From Clitoria ternatea (Eukaryota; Streptophyta; Magnoliopsida; Fabales; Fabaceae): DNA of 64,000 nucleotides. The notes under the pieces were generated by a model. That model saw only the letters and a program-made list of their open reading frames with translations. It did no database searches and was not told where the DNA came from. The stretch spans positions 105,788,501 through 105,852,500 of the forward strand of contig CM075669.1 of assembly GCA_037962975.1 (NCBI GenBank), read 5' to 3'. Shown here piece after piece: positions 11,774 to 21,699 of this stretch; position 1 is the first letter of the stretch; the number at the start of each line of letters is the position of its first letter. A program made the position numbers and the translations under genes.

Positions 11774-11803
11774 GAACCGAGTGAGAAGTGCTTCACTCGG
11801 TTC
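11774..11803 (+). repeat. Hairpin at the motif orientation switch in the B LTR
   Basis: Arms GAACCGAGTGA (11774-11784) and TCACTCGGTTC (11793-11803) are perfectly complementary over 11 bp around an 8-base loop. Upstream motif copies are in the CCGAGTG orientation, downstream copies mostly in the CACTCGG orientation. The same hairpin is in the 3' LTR at 22620-22649. Confidence 0.9.
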
Positions 11804-12430
11804 TGACTGAATGTTCCGAGTGACACATCAACATGATTTCACTCGGTCTTTTGCACTCAATGAACCTTTTCCACAAGGATCCAGGAGGCAAAATGAGGAC
11901 TGACCCCTTTTCTCACTCGGAGTCGATTCCAACCATGGTTGAACACTGACTGAGGGATTAAGCCGAGCCATTTTCACTCGGTTTTCCATATCCTCTCTTA
12001 GATTTTCAACATTCCTCTCTTAGAATTTCAAAATCCCACTCAGATTACAATATTTTCTCTTGGTTTTCTACATCCTCTCTCAGATTTCACCATGTTCACT
12101 CGGATTTCAATATCCTCACTCGGAATTCCACTATCCTCACTCAGATTTCCAACATTTTCACTTGGATTTCCATAATTCTCACTCGGAATTCTTCCATTCT
12201 CACTCAGATTCCCACCAGGTCCCCCTGTTAGACCGTGCTGACTTGGATTCCACCACCCAAGTGGATCCAGGAATCCTGGGGGTGGCAGACAAGTGGGAAA
12301 CAGGGGTGGAAGTGGGGGGAATTAAAAATTCCCACCCAGCCGTTGTCCCCCACTTCACTCTGAGTGGAGGCCTGAGCTGGCATTCCACTCGGAAGTGGAA
12401 GCCTGAGCTGGCCTTCCACTCAAGCCAGCC

Positions 12431-12438
12431 TATAAATA
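12431..12438 (+). promoter_or_regulatory. TATA box of element B LTR
   Basis: TATAAATA, preceded by a paired GCCTGAGCTGG repeat and followed by GGCAAGGGGGAGGGCAGC. The 3' LTR copy is at 23277-23284. Element E's LTR has TATAAATA with a similar GGGGGAGAGCAGC downstream, so the two promoters look homologous. Confidence 0.8.
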
Positions 12439-13235
12439 GGCAAGGGGGAGGGCAGCTGAGAGGGGGGCATTCAGAGGAAGAAAACTCTGCCCAAAAATCC
12501 TTCGTGCTCTCTTCTCTCTCACACCAATTCTTCTCTTCTCCTCCTTCCATCACTTCTCACTCTACATACACCCTCTCTCCTACCGTATTCTCCCTTTCCT
12601 CTTCCCCTCTAAAGACCAAACCACACACACACACCTCGCGTCACTTCAATCCGTCTCCTCAACCCATACACCGTCCAGCTTTCTCTCTCTTCTCCTTCCA
12701 ACCCACACCACATCGTCTAAGCCAGCTCCACACCGTCCAGAATCCCTCTCCTCGGTCAGTCTCACTCGGCAGTCCACTTCTCACTCGGTAAATCCTCTTT
12801 CCATTCGGTTTCCTTTGTTTCCACTCGGATTTGCACCGTTTCACTCAGATTTTTACTGTTTCAGTCAAATTTTCACTGTTTCACTCGGTTTCTGCTATTT
12901 CTACTCGGTTTTCCTCAATTTCACTCGGAATTTTCCCATTCCACTCGGTTTTTACCATTTTTTACTCGGTTTTCCTCAATCTCACTCAGTTTTATGCTTT
13001 TCTCACTCGGTATTTCATTTTTTAACTTGGTTTCTTCCATTTCCACTCGGTTTTTCCCATTTTCACTTGGTTTTTCCCTCTTTCTCACATGGTTTTCTCT
13101 TCTTCCCCTTAGTTTTTGCTCATTTTTCCTCTGTTTTCCGAACTTACTATGGAAAATAAATGCTTCCTATGCTTTCTTTCAAATCTAAATAAAAATTAAA
13201 AAAAGGGAAACAAATCTTTTCTAAAACAGTGTCGT

Positions 13236-13403
13236 ACGGGAGCACTCCCGTCTACACAACCTCTTTAGGATTCATACACGTGCGAAGAACTTCGCCTTGT
13301 ATGAGTTCCCCGTCTCAATGACATCCACCATCATTTCCCAAGTCTTTTCCTAAAAGAACAACATTCAGAACTACGTAACCCTGATTTCTTGATAATTCAA
13401 GAA
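13236..13403 (+). other. Three strong hairpins in R-U5 of element B
   Basis: First: ACGGGAG-CA-CTCCCGT, 13236-13251, seven perfect base pairs. Second: inner GCGAAG-AA-CTTCGC (13282-13295) enclosed by outer arms TCATACA (13272-13278) and TGTATGA (13298-13304), thirteen pairs in total. Third: TTCTTGA-TAAT-TCAAGAA (13386-13403). All are kept in the 3' LTR. They lie in the region expected to form the transcript leader. Confidence 0.85.
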
Positions 13404-13533
13404 TACGTAGGAGCAGGATTTCAATTCCTATCGGACCCATCTCTCTTATTCCTTTTTGCTGATTTATTCCCTTACTTTCATGTTTCTTTCATAAATGTTC
13501 TTTTTTTTTGGTTACTTCCGTAAAAATCAATTT

Positions 13534-13749
13534 AGACGTGACGTCTTGTTGATTTCCCCCTAGTTTTTTTGTTCAAACCTCGCCACAATTCATAGGGAAG
13601 GGATACTTAGGACAAGAAGTCCCGCTTATCTCTTTCCTATCCCTATCCTTTTTACTCGAGGATGTATAATTTAGGCGTGACGCCTTATTAGCATTCTTTT
13701 CCCCTCTCTGTCTCATATCGAAGTCGAGTTTAATTCGGATGAAACGTCC
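13534..13749 (+). other. GACG-type mini-hairpin family in the B LTR
   Basis: Four related units, each a 5-bp stem around a 3-base loop: AGACG-TGA-CGTCT (13534-13546), GGACA-AGA-AGTCC (13610-13622, one mismatch), AGGCG-TGA-CGCCT (13673-13685) and GGATG-AAA-CGTCC (13737-13749, one T-G wobble). Most are followed by a related T(G/A)TTA-containing tail. Three further units lie in the interior at 20353, 20414 and 20475. Confidence 0.8.
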
Positions 13750-14104
13750 CGTTAACCTCGCTTCGACACTCTATGTTTGTGCAAATTCTCTCACTCCATT
13801 CCGTCGTTTTTAAATAAAAAAATACAACAACAAAAGGGAAGAAATAAAATATCTTTTTTAAGGCTATTTATGTTGCGCGTTTTCAATCTTGGTACTGTTT
13901 TAGACAGGCGATGTAGGGTGCTAATACCTTCCCTACTCGTAACCGACTCCCAAACTTGAATCTCAATTTTTAACCAGTGCTTTACTGAACCTAGTTTTTT
14001 CCAATGTTTTTCCTATGGATAAAAACGTTGGTGGCGACTCCTTGTTTCATTCCACCCTTTCTCTCTCTCTCTCGCCGCGCCGTCGCGATCTAGGTTGCGA
14101 CAGA

Positions 14105-14122
14105 TGGCGACTCCGCTGGGGA
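14105..14122 (+). promoter_or_regulatory. Primer binding site of element B (tRNA-Arg type)
   Basis: TGGCGACTCCGCTGGGGA starts two bases after the LTR end GCGACA. This sequence is characteristic of Ogre/Tat elements and is attributed to tRNA-Arg. Confidence 0.85.
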
Positions 14123-15265
14123 TACTAAGAGAGTCAGGCCAGTTTGATTGAAAGCGCATGTTCTTTTTATATAGCCTTTGTTAGCTTGGATTTCTTCTCT
14201 CTTGTTTTATTTTCTGTTAATTGTTGTGAAAGTTTGTTCTTGTTTTAATCGTATATTGTTATTTATTTCATTATCTATGTTTGCATGCTTGTTGAACCCT
14301 AGGGTAGAGGACCATGTTACTTTCCTATAATTATTGAACCCTAGGGTAGACGACTTTGTATATTTGTTCTGTGTTTGTTCTTTGTGCAGAATGGGGTAAG
14401 GTAAAAGGTATGGACTGCCCTTCCACACACTACACTCACAATTACTTGCACACACCTATGAGTGGCGCCCTATACCCGGGCCCCAAATGAAGCTTAAGTT
14501 AGGAGAGGTTGGTAACGAAATCGTATGGGATGTACTTCCTATCCGGTGTTCGTGAGAACTTCAACCAGAGTTCGACCTCTCATGATATACGCACCTAGTG
14601 GTTCCCCACTGTTGCGTCCCTGTCATGGGTAGGATCTTGGCTCTGGTGACCTTCTAAAAGTCTAGAATAAGCCACCTGGTGTGAAGAGCCACTTTTAGAC
14701 AAACCATAGGGCCTAGAGAAAACTTTCAGCAAAACCTGACCTAGGCCACAAAAGGGCAAACTTTACCTTACGTCATTTTTGCTTTCCCCTTTTATCCAAG
14801 AAAATGAATTATCTACCACCCGCAGATTTACTGAGTTATTGAAATAATGACTCATTTTGAAACACACAGTATTCTTCGGGTGAATAGATAATCCTCTTTT
14901 GGTCATGTACCCTTTGAGTATCTATGGAAATTGACATGGGATTAAACTTAAGAAATAAGGGCTGTAATTGCCCGAAGAAGATGTCTGAGCTAGAGGCTCC
15001 CGCCTCAGGATGAAAGATTTCTTCTGTCTTCACAATTATCCCATATTAATTTCTATGATTACCATACCTAGTACTTTTGAATGATAAATTCTAAGGAATG
15101 GTCAAAGGATACTCGCCAAAGTCTATGATGGTTTCCCACAACATTTTTCTTCTTTCTATTTCCACCTAACATTTTTTTCTTCTTCTTTCTTTTTTTTAAA
15201 AAAAAAAGAGAGACACCAACGTCACGGGTAGGCATCCTTACCAGACCCGGCTCCAAAAGAAACTC
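14123..15265 (+). other. Leader between primer site and gag of element B
   Basis: About 1.1 kb without a convincing gene. It contains two copies of GAACCCTAGGGTAGA near 14295 and 14336, and a poly-T/poly-A stretch near 15165-15210. Ogre elements often have an extra ORF here; I see none. Confidence 0.6.
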
Positions 15266-17182
15266 ATGGCTGAGGCAGAAGCTGTTGAAGGAAACTTTAG
15301 AACCGAGTTCGATCAGCTGAAAGAGCGAGTCGCGGAGTTAACTAAACTCTTAGAAAAGAAACTTACCGAAGGAGGCTCCTCTGCGGGTGTTGAGGATGCT
15401 CAACAGCAGCCTGCCACCGCACCACCTCCCCTTGGTTCTGACCCAGCAAGAACCCAACTCCCTAACACAACAACACCCCCTCTCACCATTCATGTCGGGA
15501 GACCTAACCCTGCCATTGAGACCCATCCACCTTACGGCCAGTCTTACGCACAGCATACATTTGTCGGTCTAGACGGCAACCCAGTACCCTTTCCACTTTA
15601 TGGCCTACCCCCGGGGTACTATCCCCCACTCGCCAACCAACAAGACGCCCACAACCAGCAAGTGGTAAATCCTCATGCTTCATACCCCACACAACCAAAC
15701 ATGCCACCACTCCACCAAACCCAAAACACGCAAACCCATGACCCACAAGCTCACCAAACCCAAAACACACAGGTCCATGACCCACAAACCCACCAAACCC
15801 AAAATGCACAAGCCCCGATGGCCCAGCCAACCTACAACGCCCAAGCCCAAAATACACAGGCCCAGATAACCCAGCCGACTTATGCTGTGACCCATCCTCA
15901 AGGCCCCTCACCAAATACAGGCCTAGTAAACCAGTCCCATGTGTTGCCTCAATACAACCAGTCATTCGGCTATCCGTATGGATACGGAACCCCTTATGGG
16001 ACCAACCTCCAAGATACAACCCGCGCGGTCGCTGCTCCCCGAAGGGAAAGGATAGAGATCTTAGAAGAGCGTTTAAGAATGATGGAAGGCGCTGGAGGTT
16101 TTGGACTAATAGATGCTTCGGAGCTATGTTTAGTCACAGATGTTGTTCTCCCACCCAAATTCAAGATGCCAGACTTTGACAAGTATCGGGGAATGACTTG
16201 TCCTAAGAATCATCTCACGATGTACTGTCAAAAAATGGCATCTTACTCTTTTAATGACCAACTATTGATCCACTGCTTCCAAGATAGTCTAGCAGGAGCT
16301 GCTCTTACATGGTATGCTCACCTTGATCGGAACCATATCCATTGTTGGAAGGACCTGGCAGATGCCTTCCTTAGACAATACAAGTATAACATGGATATGG
16401 CACCCAACAGGGTTCATTTACAAAATATGGTGAAGAAGGACAGTGAAATGTTCAAGGAGTATGCTCAATGATGGAGAGAGACAGCGGCGCAAGTGGATCC
16501 CCCATTGTCGGAAAAAGAAATAGTCGAGATGTTCATCGACACGCTCCCATCACCTTTCTACGGTAAGATGATTGGTAGTGTTTCAGCCAACTTCTCCGAC
16601 ATCGTGACTATTGGGGAAAGAGTCGAGAGTGGAATACGAACGGGTAAGCTCACTCAGGGCTCGTCTGGGGCAAGCATGACAAAAAGGACGGCGCCTGGGA
16701 AAAGGGATGGAGAAACTAATTCTATCTCTTCTAATCAAAAGACGACTCCACTGAGACCATTCACCCCTACCATGATTCAAGCTCCCAATCCTTATGTGGC
16801 CGCAGCCACTTATGGGCCGACGGCTCATACTCCTCACTTCCATCCACCCATGGTAAGAGCTCCAATACCGCAACCCATGCCATACCATCACCCCCAGCAA
16901 GTAGCTCGACCACCCAACCATAATCAGAACCCAAGGAATCCCAACAATGAGCGTACCCCGGTGCAGTTCGACCCAATTCCCACAACATATTCCGAACTTT
17001 TTCCAATCCTCGTTCAGGAAGGTCTGTTGGTTTCATGCCCCATGAAGCCATTGCAACCTCCTTATCCAAGGGGATATGACCCAAACGCTCATTGTGATTA
17101 CCACGCTGGGGCACCGGGGCATTCCACAGAAAATTGCATGGCTCTGAAATATAAAGTGAGAGATTTGATCAAGGCCGAATAG
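15266..17182 (+). pseudogene. gag: gag of element B, Tat/Ogre type, one stop
   Basis: A gag protein of about 638 codons from the ATG at 15266 to TAG at 17180, interrupted by one in-frame TGA at 16469. The N-terminus has a short coiled-coil-like segment (FDQLKERVAELTKLLEKKL), followed by about 180 residues rich in Pro, Gln, Thr and Asn with HQTQNTQ-type repeats (15715-15870), then the conserved Tat/Ogre gag core beginning LPPKFKMPDFDKYRG and continuing LIHCFQDSLAGAALTWY, then a CCHC knuckle (CDYHAGAPGHSTENC, near 17093). Gag would form the particle and package RNA. The TGA lies in the codon before WRETAAQV, probably a former CGA or similar. After the terminal TAG the frame continues with recognisable sequence (INFKEGSPNVVKNPLP), so this stop may also be secondary. 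Confidence 0.88.
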
Positions 17183-17930
17183 ATCAATTTTAAAGAAGGA
17201 AGCCCTAACGTGGTCAAGAATCCCCTGCCTAATCATGGAAGCTCAGAAGTTAATGCCGTGGTGGTTGATAGTTTTGATAACAATGTTGATTTAGTGGCCG
17301 CTTGCCCGCCGGGACGAGAGCTCAGTAACTGGGAAGCTGTCGAACTCCCTACAATTTTAAATGATTCACCAAAGTAATCTGTCATTGCCTTAAAAGTCTT
17401 GTTTATCCCTCTGCTATGCCTAAGGCTTTGGGACTTTCCATGTAATAAAGGCGAAAAAAAACTTGTTTTACCAGTCAATCAATAAATGTGTATCGAAATT
17501 CTAAAAAGATTTTTCTCATTCCTTTATCCTTGCTTTCATCCATTGTCTTTATTTGTTTGTTCCTCTTTTTTTTCTCTCCATTTTTATTTTTTGCCATAAA
17601 GCGCTAAAATTGTAGATCCGAAAATGATCCTCTTAAGACTAGTGAAATCACAATCCTGCTTCACGATTTCGATCACTCAGTCGACTATGCCGACGAAGGA
17701 GGTAGGGAAACCTACGAGCCACTATCCAAGTTTACAAGATTGTTAGAACAAGAGGATCAAGATGGGTATACCCCTAAGTCAAGAACAATTGAAGGAATCA
17801 TGGGGGCAACCTATCAGAAGGCATGGAATAACAATATGGGCAAGTCCCGAATTGGACAAGTGGTAGGCCAGTCATTTAAGGAAACCTCAACAGTTGAATA
17901 GGGGGAAATCGCTTATGTCTATAAATGTAG
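17183..17930 (+). pseudogene. Remnant of the gag-pro junction of element B
   Basis: Short frames continue the gag frame (KNPLPNHGSSEVNAVVVD to about 17375) and then, near 17640-17900, give DYADEGGRETYEPLSKFTRLLEQ and later residues ending in SFKETSTVE. This resembles the acidic linker that precedes the protease in Tat/Ogre polyproteins. No protease motif or RT follows. Family assignment is from memory of the linker style, hence moderate confidence. Confidence 0.5.
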
Positions 17931-19340
17931 ACACAACTGAGGAAGACTTTGCCAAAAAAAAAAGAAAAAAAAAGAAAAAAACAAATAATACAAAAAAAAT
18001 GAAAAAATAAAAAATAGAGCCAAGCTCGAAGTCCAATGCACATACCAAGCGGGGAAAGCTGGTTACGTCCAGATCATCAAGCAAGCTGTCATTTTCTATA
18101 TTGGGGGAATAAATGTCACTAGACCAAGAACTTGTATTCTTATCATCATCAACACCTCAACCTTAAAAGGTACGTTATTCCTCATGCTCATGTAACCAAG
18201 GAAATAGTATATCAGATTGAGTTGTTGCATCATCAAGGGGATAAAAAACAAAAAAAAGGGTGGCAAACAAAAAAATGAAAAAATGAAAAATCCAAAAAAA
18301 TGAAATCAAAAAAAAAAAGAAAAAGAAAAAAAAAAAGGGCCAAAATGATGACTCAGAGTAATTCTCTCATTGATGCCAAAAGACTCACCAATGTTTCCTT
18401 GGATACATAGCATAGAGGAAGACTCTCTTATTTGAGGTAACATCAGCTCCTCAAAGGATCAGGCTAAAACTCAGAAAAGGTTAAGCAGACTCAACTGGAG
18501 TGTGATCAGTTTGAACTTTTTATTGTGAAGGATGCAAAAAAAAAAAAACAAGAACACATTATAAAGAGAATGAAAAGCTCGCTAGGCTGAAAACCTGAAA
18601 AGGCGGCCTAGGCAAAAGTTAGAGCAACCCGGTGAGTCGAAAACCTGAAAAGGCGGCTCAGGTAAATTAGGGTCAAGATTTTGGCAGAGTAGCTAAAGCT
18701 CCCAATACAAAACATGCAAACTGAGGCATCAGGAACATGGTCAAACTACCCTCTCAAAGGCAGAATTGAGCGAGGTACTTGAGGTTTTGACATGGGATTA
18801 AGATTCTCGCTAGTCTCAGGAATTCACTGGAGGATCTTTGAATCTTTCCTATTTCCCTTGACCTTGACCTGTCCTACGAGGCTTCACTTTATCCCCTGTA
18901 TTTTCCCTGTTGTCCATTCTCTGTATTCTGTTTGACCTACATGAATAAAATTTATCCCTTTTTTGGATACGTGTTATGAATTGCATTGATCTGATAAAAC
19001 ATTGTGTTTTTTTATAAAAATAAATGAAAGAATGGTGAACATTTAAAGTCGTAAAGGGACAAGACACTCCCACTACTTGACCTCGCCTTAGACAATCATC
19101 ACAAGGATTCAGCCAGGCATGCGCTTCGAAGCTATGATCGCCCCTTTAAATCTCCTCTGCCCATGAGTTATCCTAAGGGCCGCGGTTTCACAGGACCTAC
19201 CCAGTTTTTTGAATGTATCTTTGCACTACTTACCTTTTTTCTGCAGGTTATTATAACGGACAGTCATGTCAAGCTCGGACACCTCAATCAAGACCTTTTC
19301 CTTAATGGAACCGCAATCTGCCAAAAACTAGGATCATTAA
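17931..19340 (+). other. Low-complexity and degenerate interior of element B
   Basis: Several poly-A-rich tracts (17955-18020, 18240-18340, 18535-18555) and a direct repeat of the phrase AAAACCTGAAAAGGCGGC (near 18591 and 18640). I find no coding similarity. This region replaces the place where RT and integrase should be. Confidence 0.6.
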
Positions 19341-19344
19341 AGTC

Positions 19345-19460
19345 TCCTCCTTAATCGCCAAAGTTGGCACTCCTCAAAGCCCTTCCCCAAATCACCAAAG
19401 TTGGCACTTCTTGAAGTCTTCTCCTCAACTGCCAAAGTTGACACTTTTCAAACTCCCTTC
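19345..19460 (+). repeat. Short tandem repeat with GCCAAAGTTGGCAC
   Basis: Three copies of a unit of about 45-48 bases built on (C/G)CCAAAGTTGGCAC at about 19359, 19399 and 19432. The core GCCAAAGTTGGC has complementary ends (GCCAA/TTGGC), so this too is a small inverted repeat. Confidence 0.75.
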
Positions 19461-19639
19461 TGGGGAATCTACTTGATACACTCCAGCAGTCAAGCAAGAA
19501 GAATTCTCCCCAAAGAGCCCCAGCACGTTTTTCTTGGTAAATCTACACATACTAGGCGGACCCCAGATTTTACCTTCTCAATCTAGGAGTGATGTTCGAG
19601 CCATCAATCCTTCTCCAGTGGAATTACACTTCCCAGACA

Positions 19640-20335
19640 AATCGAACTGGGGCATCACCCCAGAATCATTCCTTCTCACTCAAGGGGCAGCTCCCTGAGG
19701 TTTCAAAGCAAATAGTTCAAATTGGGGCATCACCCCAGGTTCATTCTCTTTCGCCTAAAGAGGCAGTACCTCGAACCATCAATCCTTCTCTAGTAGAAAT
19801 ACATTTCCTAAAACTGGGGCATCTCCCCAGATTTCTTTTTCAAGGGGTAGTTCCCCAACAACCTTCAAATCACCTCCAAACTGGGGCATCTCCCTAGATT
19901 TCTTTTGTTCTAGCCAATTTCCAAGAATCCCTCCAATCATGTCAAACTGGGGCATCACCCTATGTTTCTCCTTTCTCAATCGAGGGGACGATTCCCCATG
20001 TTCCTCCTCTTACCGTCAAGGGGACGATTCCCCAAGATTCTCTAAAATCATGTCAAACCGGGGCATCACCCCATGTTTCTCCGTTCGCAATCAAGGGGGG
20101 GATTCCCCATGTCTCTCCTCCTACTGTCACAGGGGATGATTCCCCGAGATTCTTTCAAGAACCTTCAAACTGGGGCATCTCCCCAGATTTCTTTTATTCT
20201 GGCCTTTCCCCAAGATTCCTTCAAACCATCTCAAACTGGGGGGCATCTCCCCAGGTTTCTTTTGTTCCAGTCAAGGGGCAATTCCCCAAGAACCTTCAAT
20301 TATGTCAAACTGGGGCATCGCCATAAACCTTGAAG
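19640..20335 (+). repeat. GGGGCATCACCCC hairpin array in element B
   Basis: About nine copies of CTGGGGCATC(A/T)CCCCAG-type units (for example near 19645, 19722, 19817, 19881, 19945, 20058, 20171, 20236, 20312) alternate with a second type, GGGG(A/C/T)(A/C)G(A/C)TTCCCC and relatives (near 19683, 19759, 19842, 19984, 20018, 20095, 20133, 20274). Both types fold as 4-6 bp stems. One copy at about 19759 reads GAGG-CAGTA-CCTC, a compensated change. Open frames here are by-products of the repeat. Confidence 0.85.
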
Positions 20336-20340
20336 TCCAG

Positions 20341-20520
20341 TAAGTTAAGGTTGGACGAGACGTCCTGTTAGCTCCCCCAACCTTTACATTTCCTGCCAAC
20401 AGTGAGCTAATTTGGATGAGACGTCTTGTTAGCTCCCCCAACCTTTGCATTTCATGCCAACAGTGAGTTAATTCGGACGAGACATCCTGTTAGCTCCCCC
20501 CCTAATCTTTACTTTCCATT
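20341..20520 (+). repeat. Three tandem copies with GACGAGACGTCCTGTTAGC
   Basis: Three units of about 60 bases, each with a GGACG-AGA-CGTCC-type hairpin (20353-20365, 20414-20426, 20475-20487) followed by TGTTAGCTCCCCC. The second pairs only with G-T wobbles at two positions, the third has one mismatch. The same hairpin family is in the LTR at 13534-13749. Confidence 0.82.
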
Positions 20521-20524
20521 CGTC

Positions 20525-21412
20525 TATTCAGGCATTCTTTCCCGTCTGATAGCCTATCAGGGCACCCTTTCCCTTCTTGCCGCCTATTAAGGCATCCTTT
20601 ATTTTCCAGCCGCCTATCAAGGCATCCTTTATCTTCCAGCCGCCTACCAAGGCATCCTTTACCTTTCCAGTCGCCTATCAAGGCATCCTTTATTTTCCAG
20701 CCGCCTATCAAGGCATCCTTTACCTTTCCAGTCGCCTATCAAGGCATCCTTTATTTTCCAGCCGCCTACCAAGGCATCCTTTACCTTTCCAGTCGCCTAT
20801 CAAGGCATCCTTTATTTTCCAGCCGCCTATCAAGGCATCCTTTATCTTTCCAGTCGCCTATCAAGGCATCCTTTATTTTCCAGCCGCCTATCAAGGCATC
20901 CTTTATCTTCCAGTCGCCTATCAAGGCATCCTTTATTTTCCAGCCGCCTATCAAGGCATCCTTTACCTTTCCAGTCGCCTATCAAGGCATCCTTTACATT
21001 TCCAGTCGCCTATCAAGGCATCCTTTACCTTTCCAGTCGCCTATCAAGGCATCTTTATTTTCCAGCCGCCTATCAAGGCATCCTTTATTTTCCAGTCGCC
21101 TATCAAGGCATCCTTTATTTTCCAGCCGCCTATCAAGGCATCCTTTACCTTTCCAGTCGCCTATCAAGGCATCTTTATTTTCCAGCCGCCTATCAAGGCA
21201 TCCTTTATCTTCCAGTCGCCTATCAAGGCATTCTTTATTTTCCAGCCGCCTATCAAGGCATCTTTTATCTTCCAGTCGCCTATCAAGGCATCCTTTATCT
21301 TGCAGCCGCCTATCAAGGCATCCTTTATCTCCCAGCCACCTATTGAGGTACCCTTTACTTTTCAGTCGCCCACGAGGGCAACCTTTACTTTCCAGTCTAC
21401 TGGGGGTCAATC
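20525..21412 (+). repeat. 30-31 bp minisatellite, about 27 copies
   Basis: Tandem units of the type CGCCTATCAAGGCATCCTTTA, followed by TTTTCCAGC or CCTTTCCAGT. Units starting CCGCC and TCGCC mostly alternate, giving a dimeric higher-order period near 61 bases. The core GCCT-ATCA-AGGC is a 4-bp hairpin; the last two units read ACCT-ATTG-AGGT and GCCC-ACGA-GGGC, so the stem is preserved by paired changes. The array stays open in several frames on both strands because of its composition; the 279-codon frame is not a gene. Confidence 0.92.
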
Positions 21413-21681
21413 CTGATCTCATTACCTCCTGTTAACTAAAAGACCATTTTTCCCTGTCCATTCAAAAAAAAAAAAAGAAGAAGAAGAAGAAGAGAAGAAG
21501 AGAAACAGAAGTGGAGAATGCTCGTTTTAAGAAAAAAGAGGTCACACAGATTCGTGATTGGCCACACCATCAGTCGCTATACTGATCAAGAGGTCCCACT
21601 TGGCCCCCTACATCGGTGTTCATATCTTTACTTCCTTTTCACTTCAAAAACACAGAAGCTTCGTGTTTCTTTTGTGAAAAA

Positions 21682-21699
21682 GAAGTAAAGAGGGGCATC
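21682..21699 (+). promoter_or_regulatory. Polypurine tract of element B
   Basis: GAAGTAAAGAGGGGCATC abuts the 3' LTR start TGTAAACACC at 21700. The purine core AAAGAGGGG is followed by CATC, so it contains the same GGGGCATC word that is repeated in the array at 19640-20335. Confidence 0.8.

Larger units (their letters stand above)
11151..14102 (+). repeat. 5' LTR of element B
   Basis: A 2952-bp LTR. It matches the 3' LTR (21700-24953) except that it lacks about 300 bp near 11294 (present at about 21849-22144). The U3 part has CCGAGTGGAA phrases on the plus strand up to about 11780 and the reverse motif TCACTCGG from there to about 13110, with an 11-bp-arm hairpin at the switch. The TATA box is at 12431. 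The R-U5 part (about 12460-14102) is rich in hairpins at 13236-13749. Open frames within it (for example 12060-12791) are motif translations. Confidence 0.92.

Noticed and set aside
12060..12791. 243-codon frame (and 22906-23586) with Ser, His and Pro-rich sequence
   Set aside because: It lies across the U3 and TATA box of the B LTRs and owes its openness to the CACTCGG repeats.
20525..21412. CRISPR-like array
   Set aside because: Units are contiguous tandem repeats without unique spacers, in a plant retrotransposon.
20577..21416. 279-codon open frame on the plus strand and a 142-codon frame on the minus strand
   Set aside because: Both are translations of the 30-31 bp minisatellite; the peptide repeats the unit in shifting frames and nothing else supports a gene.
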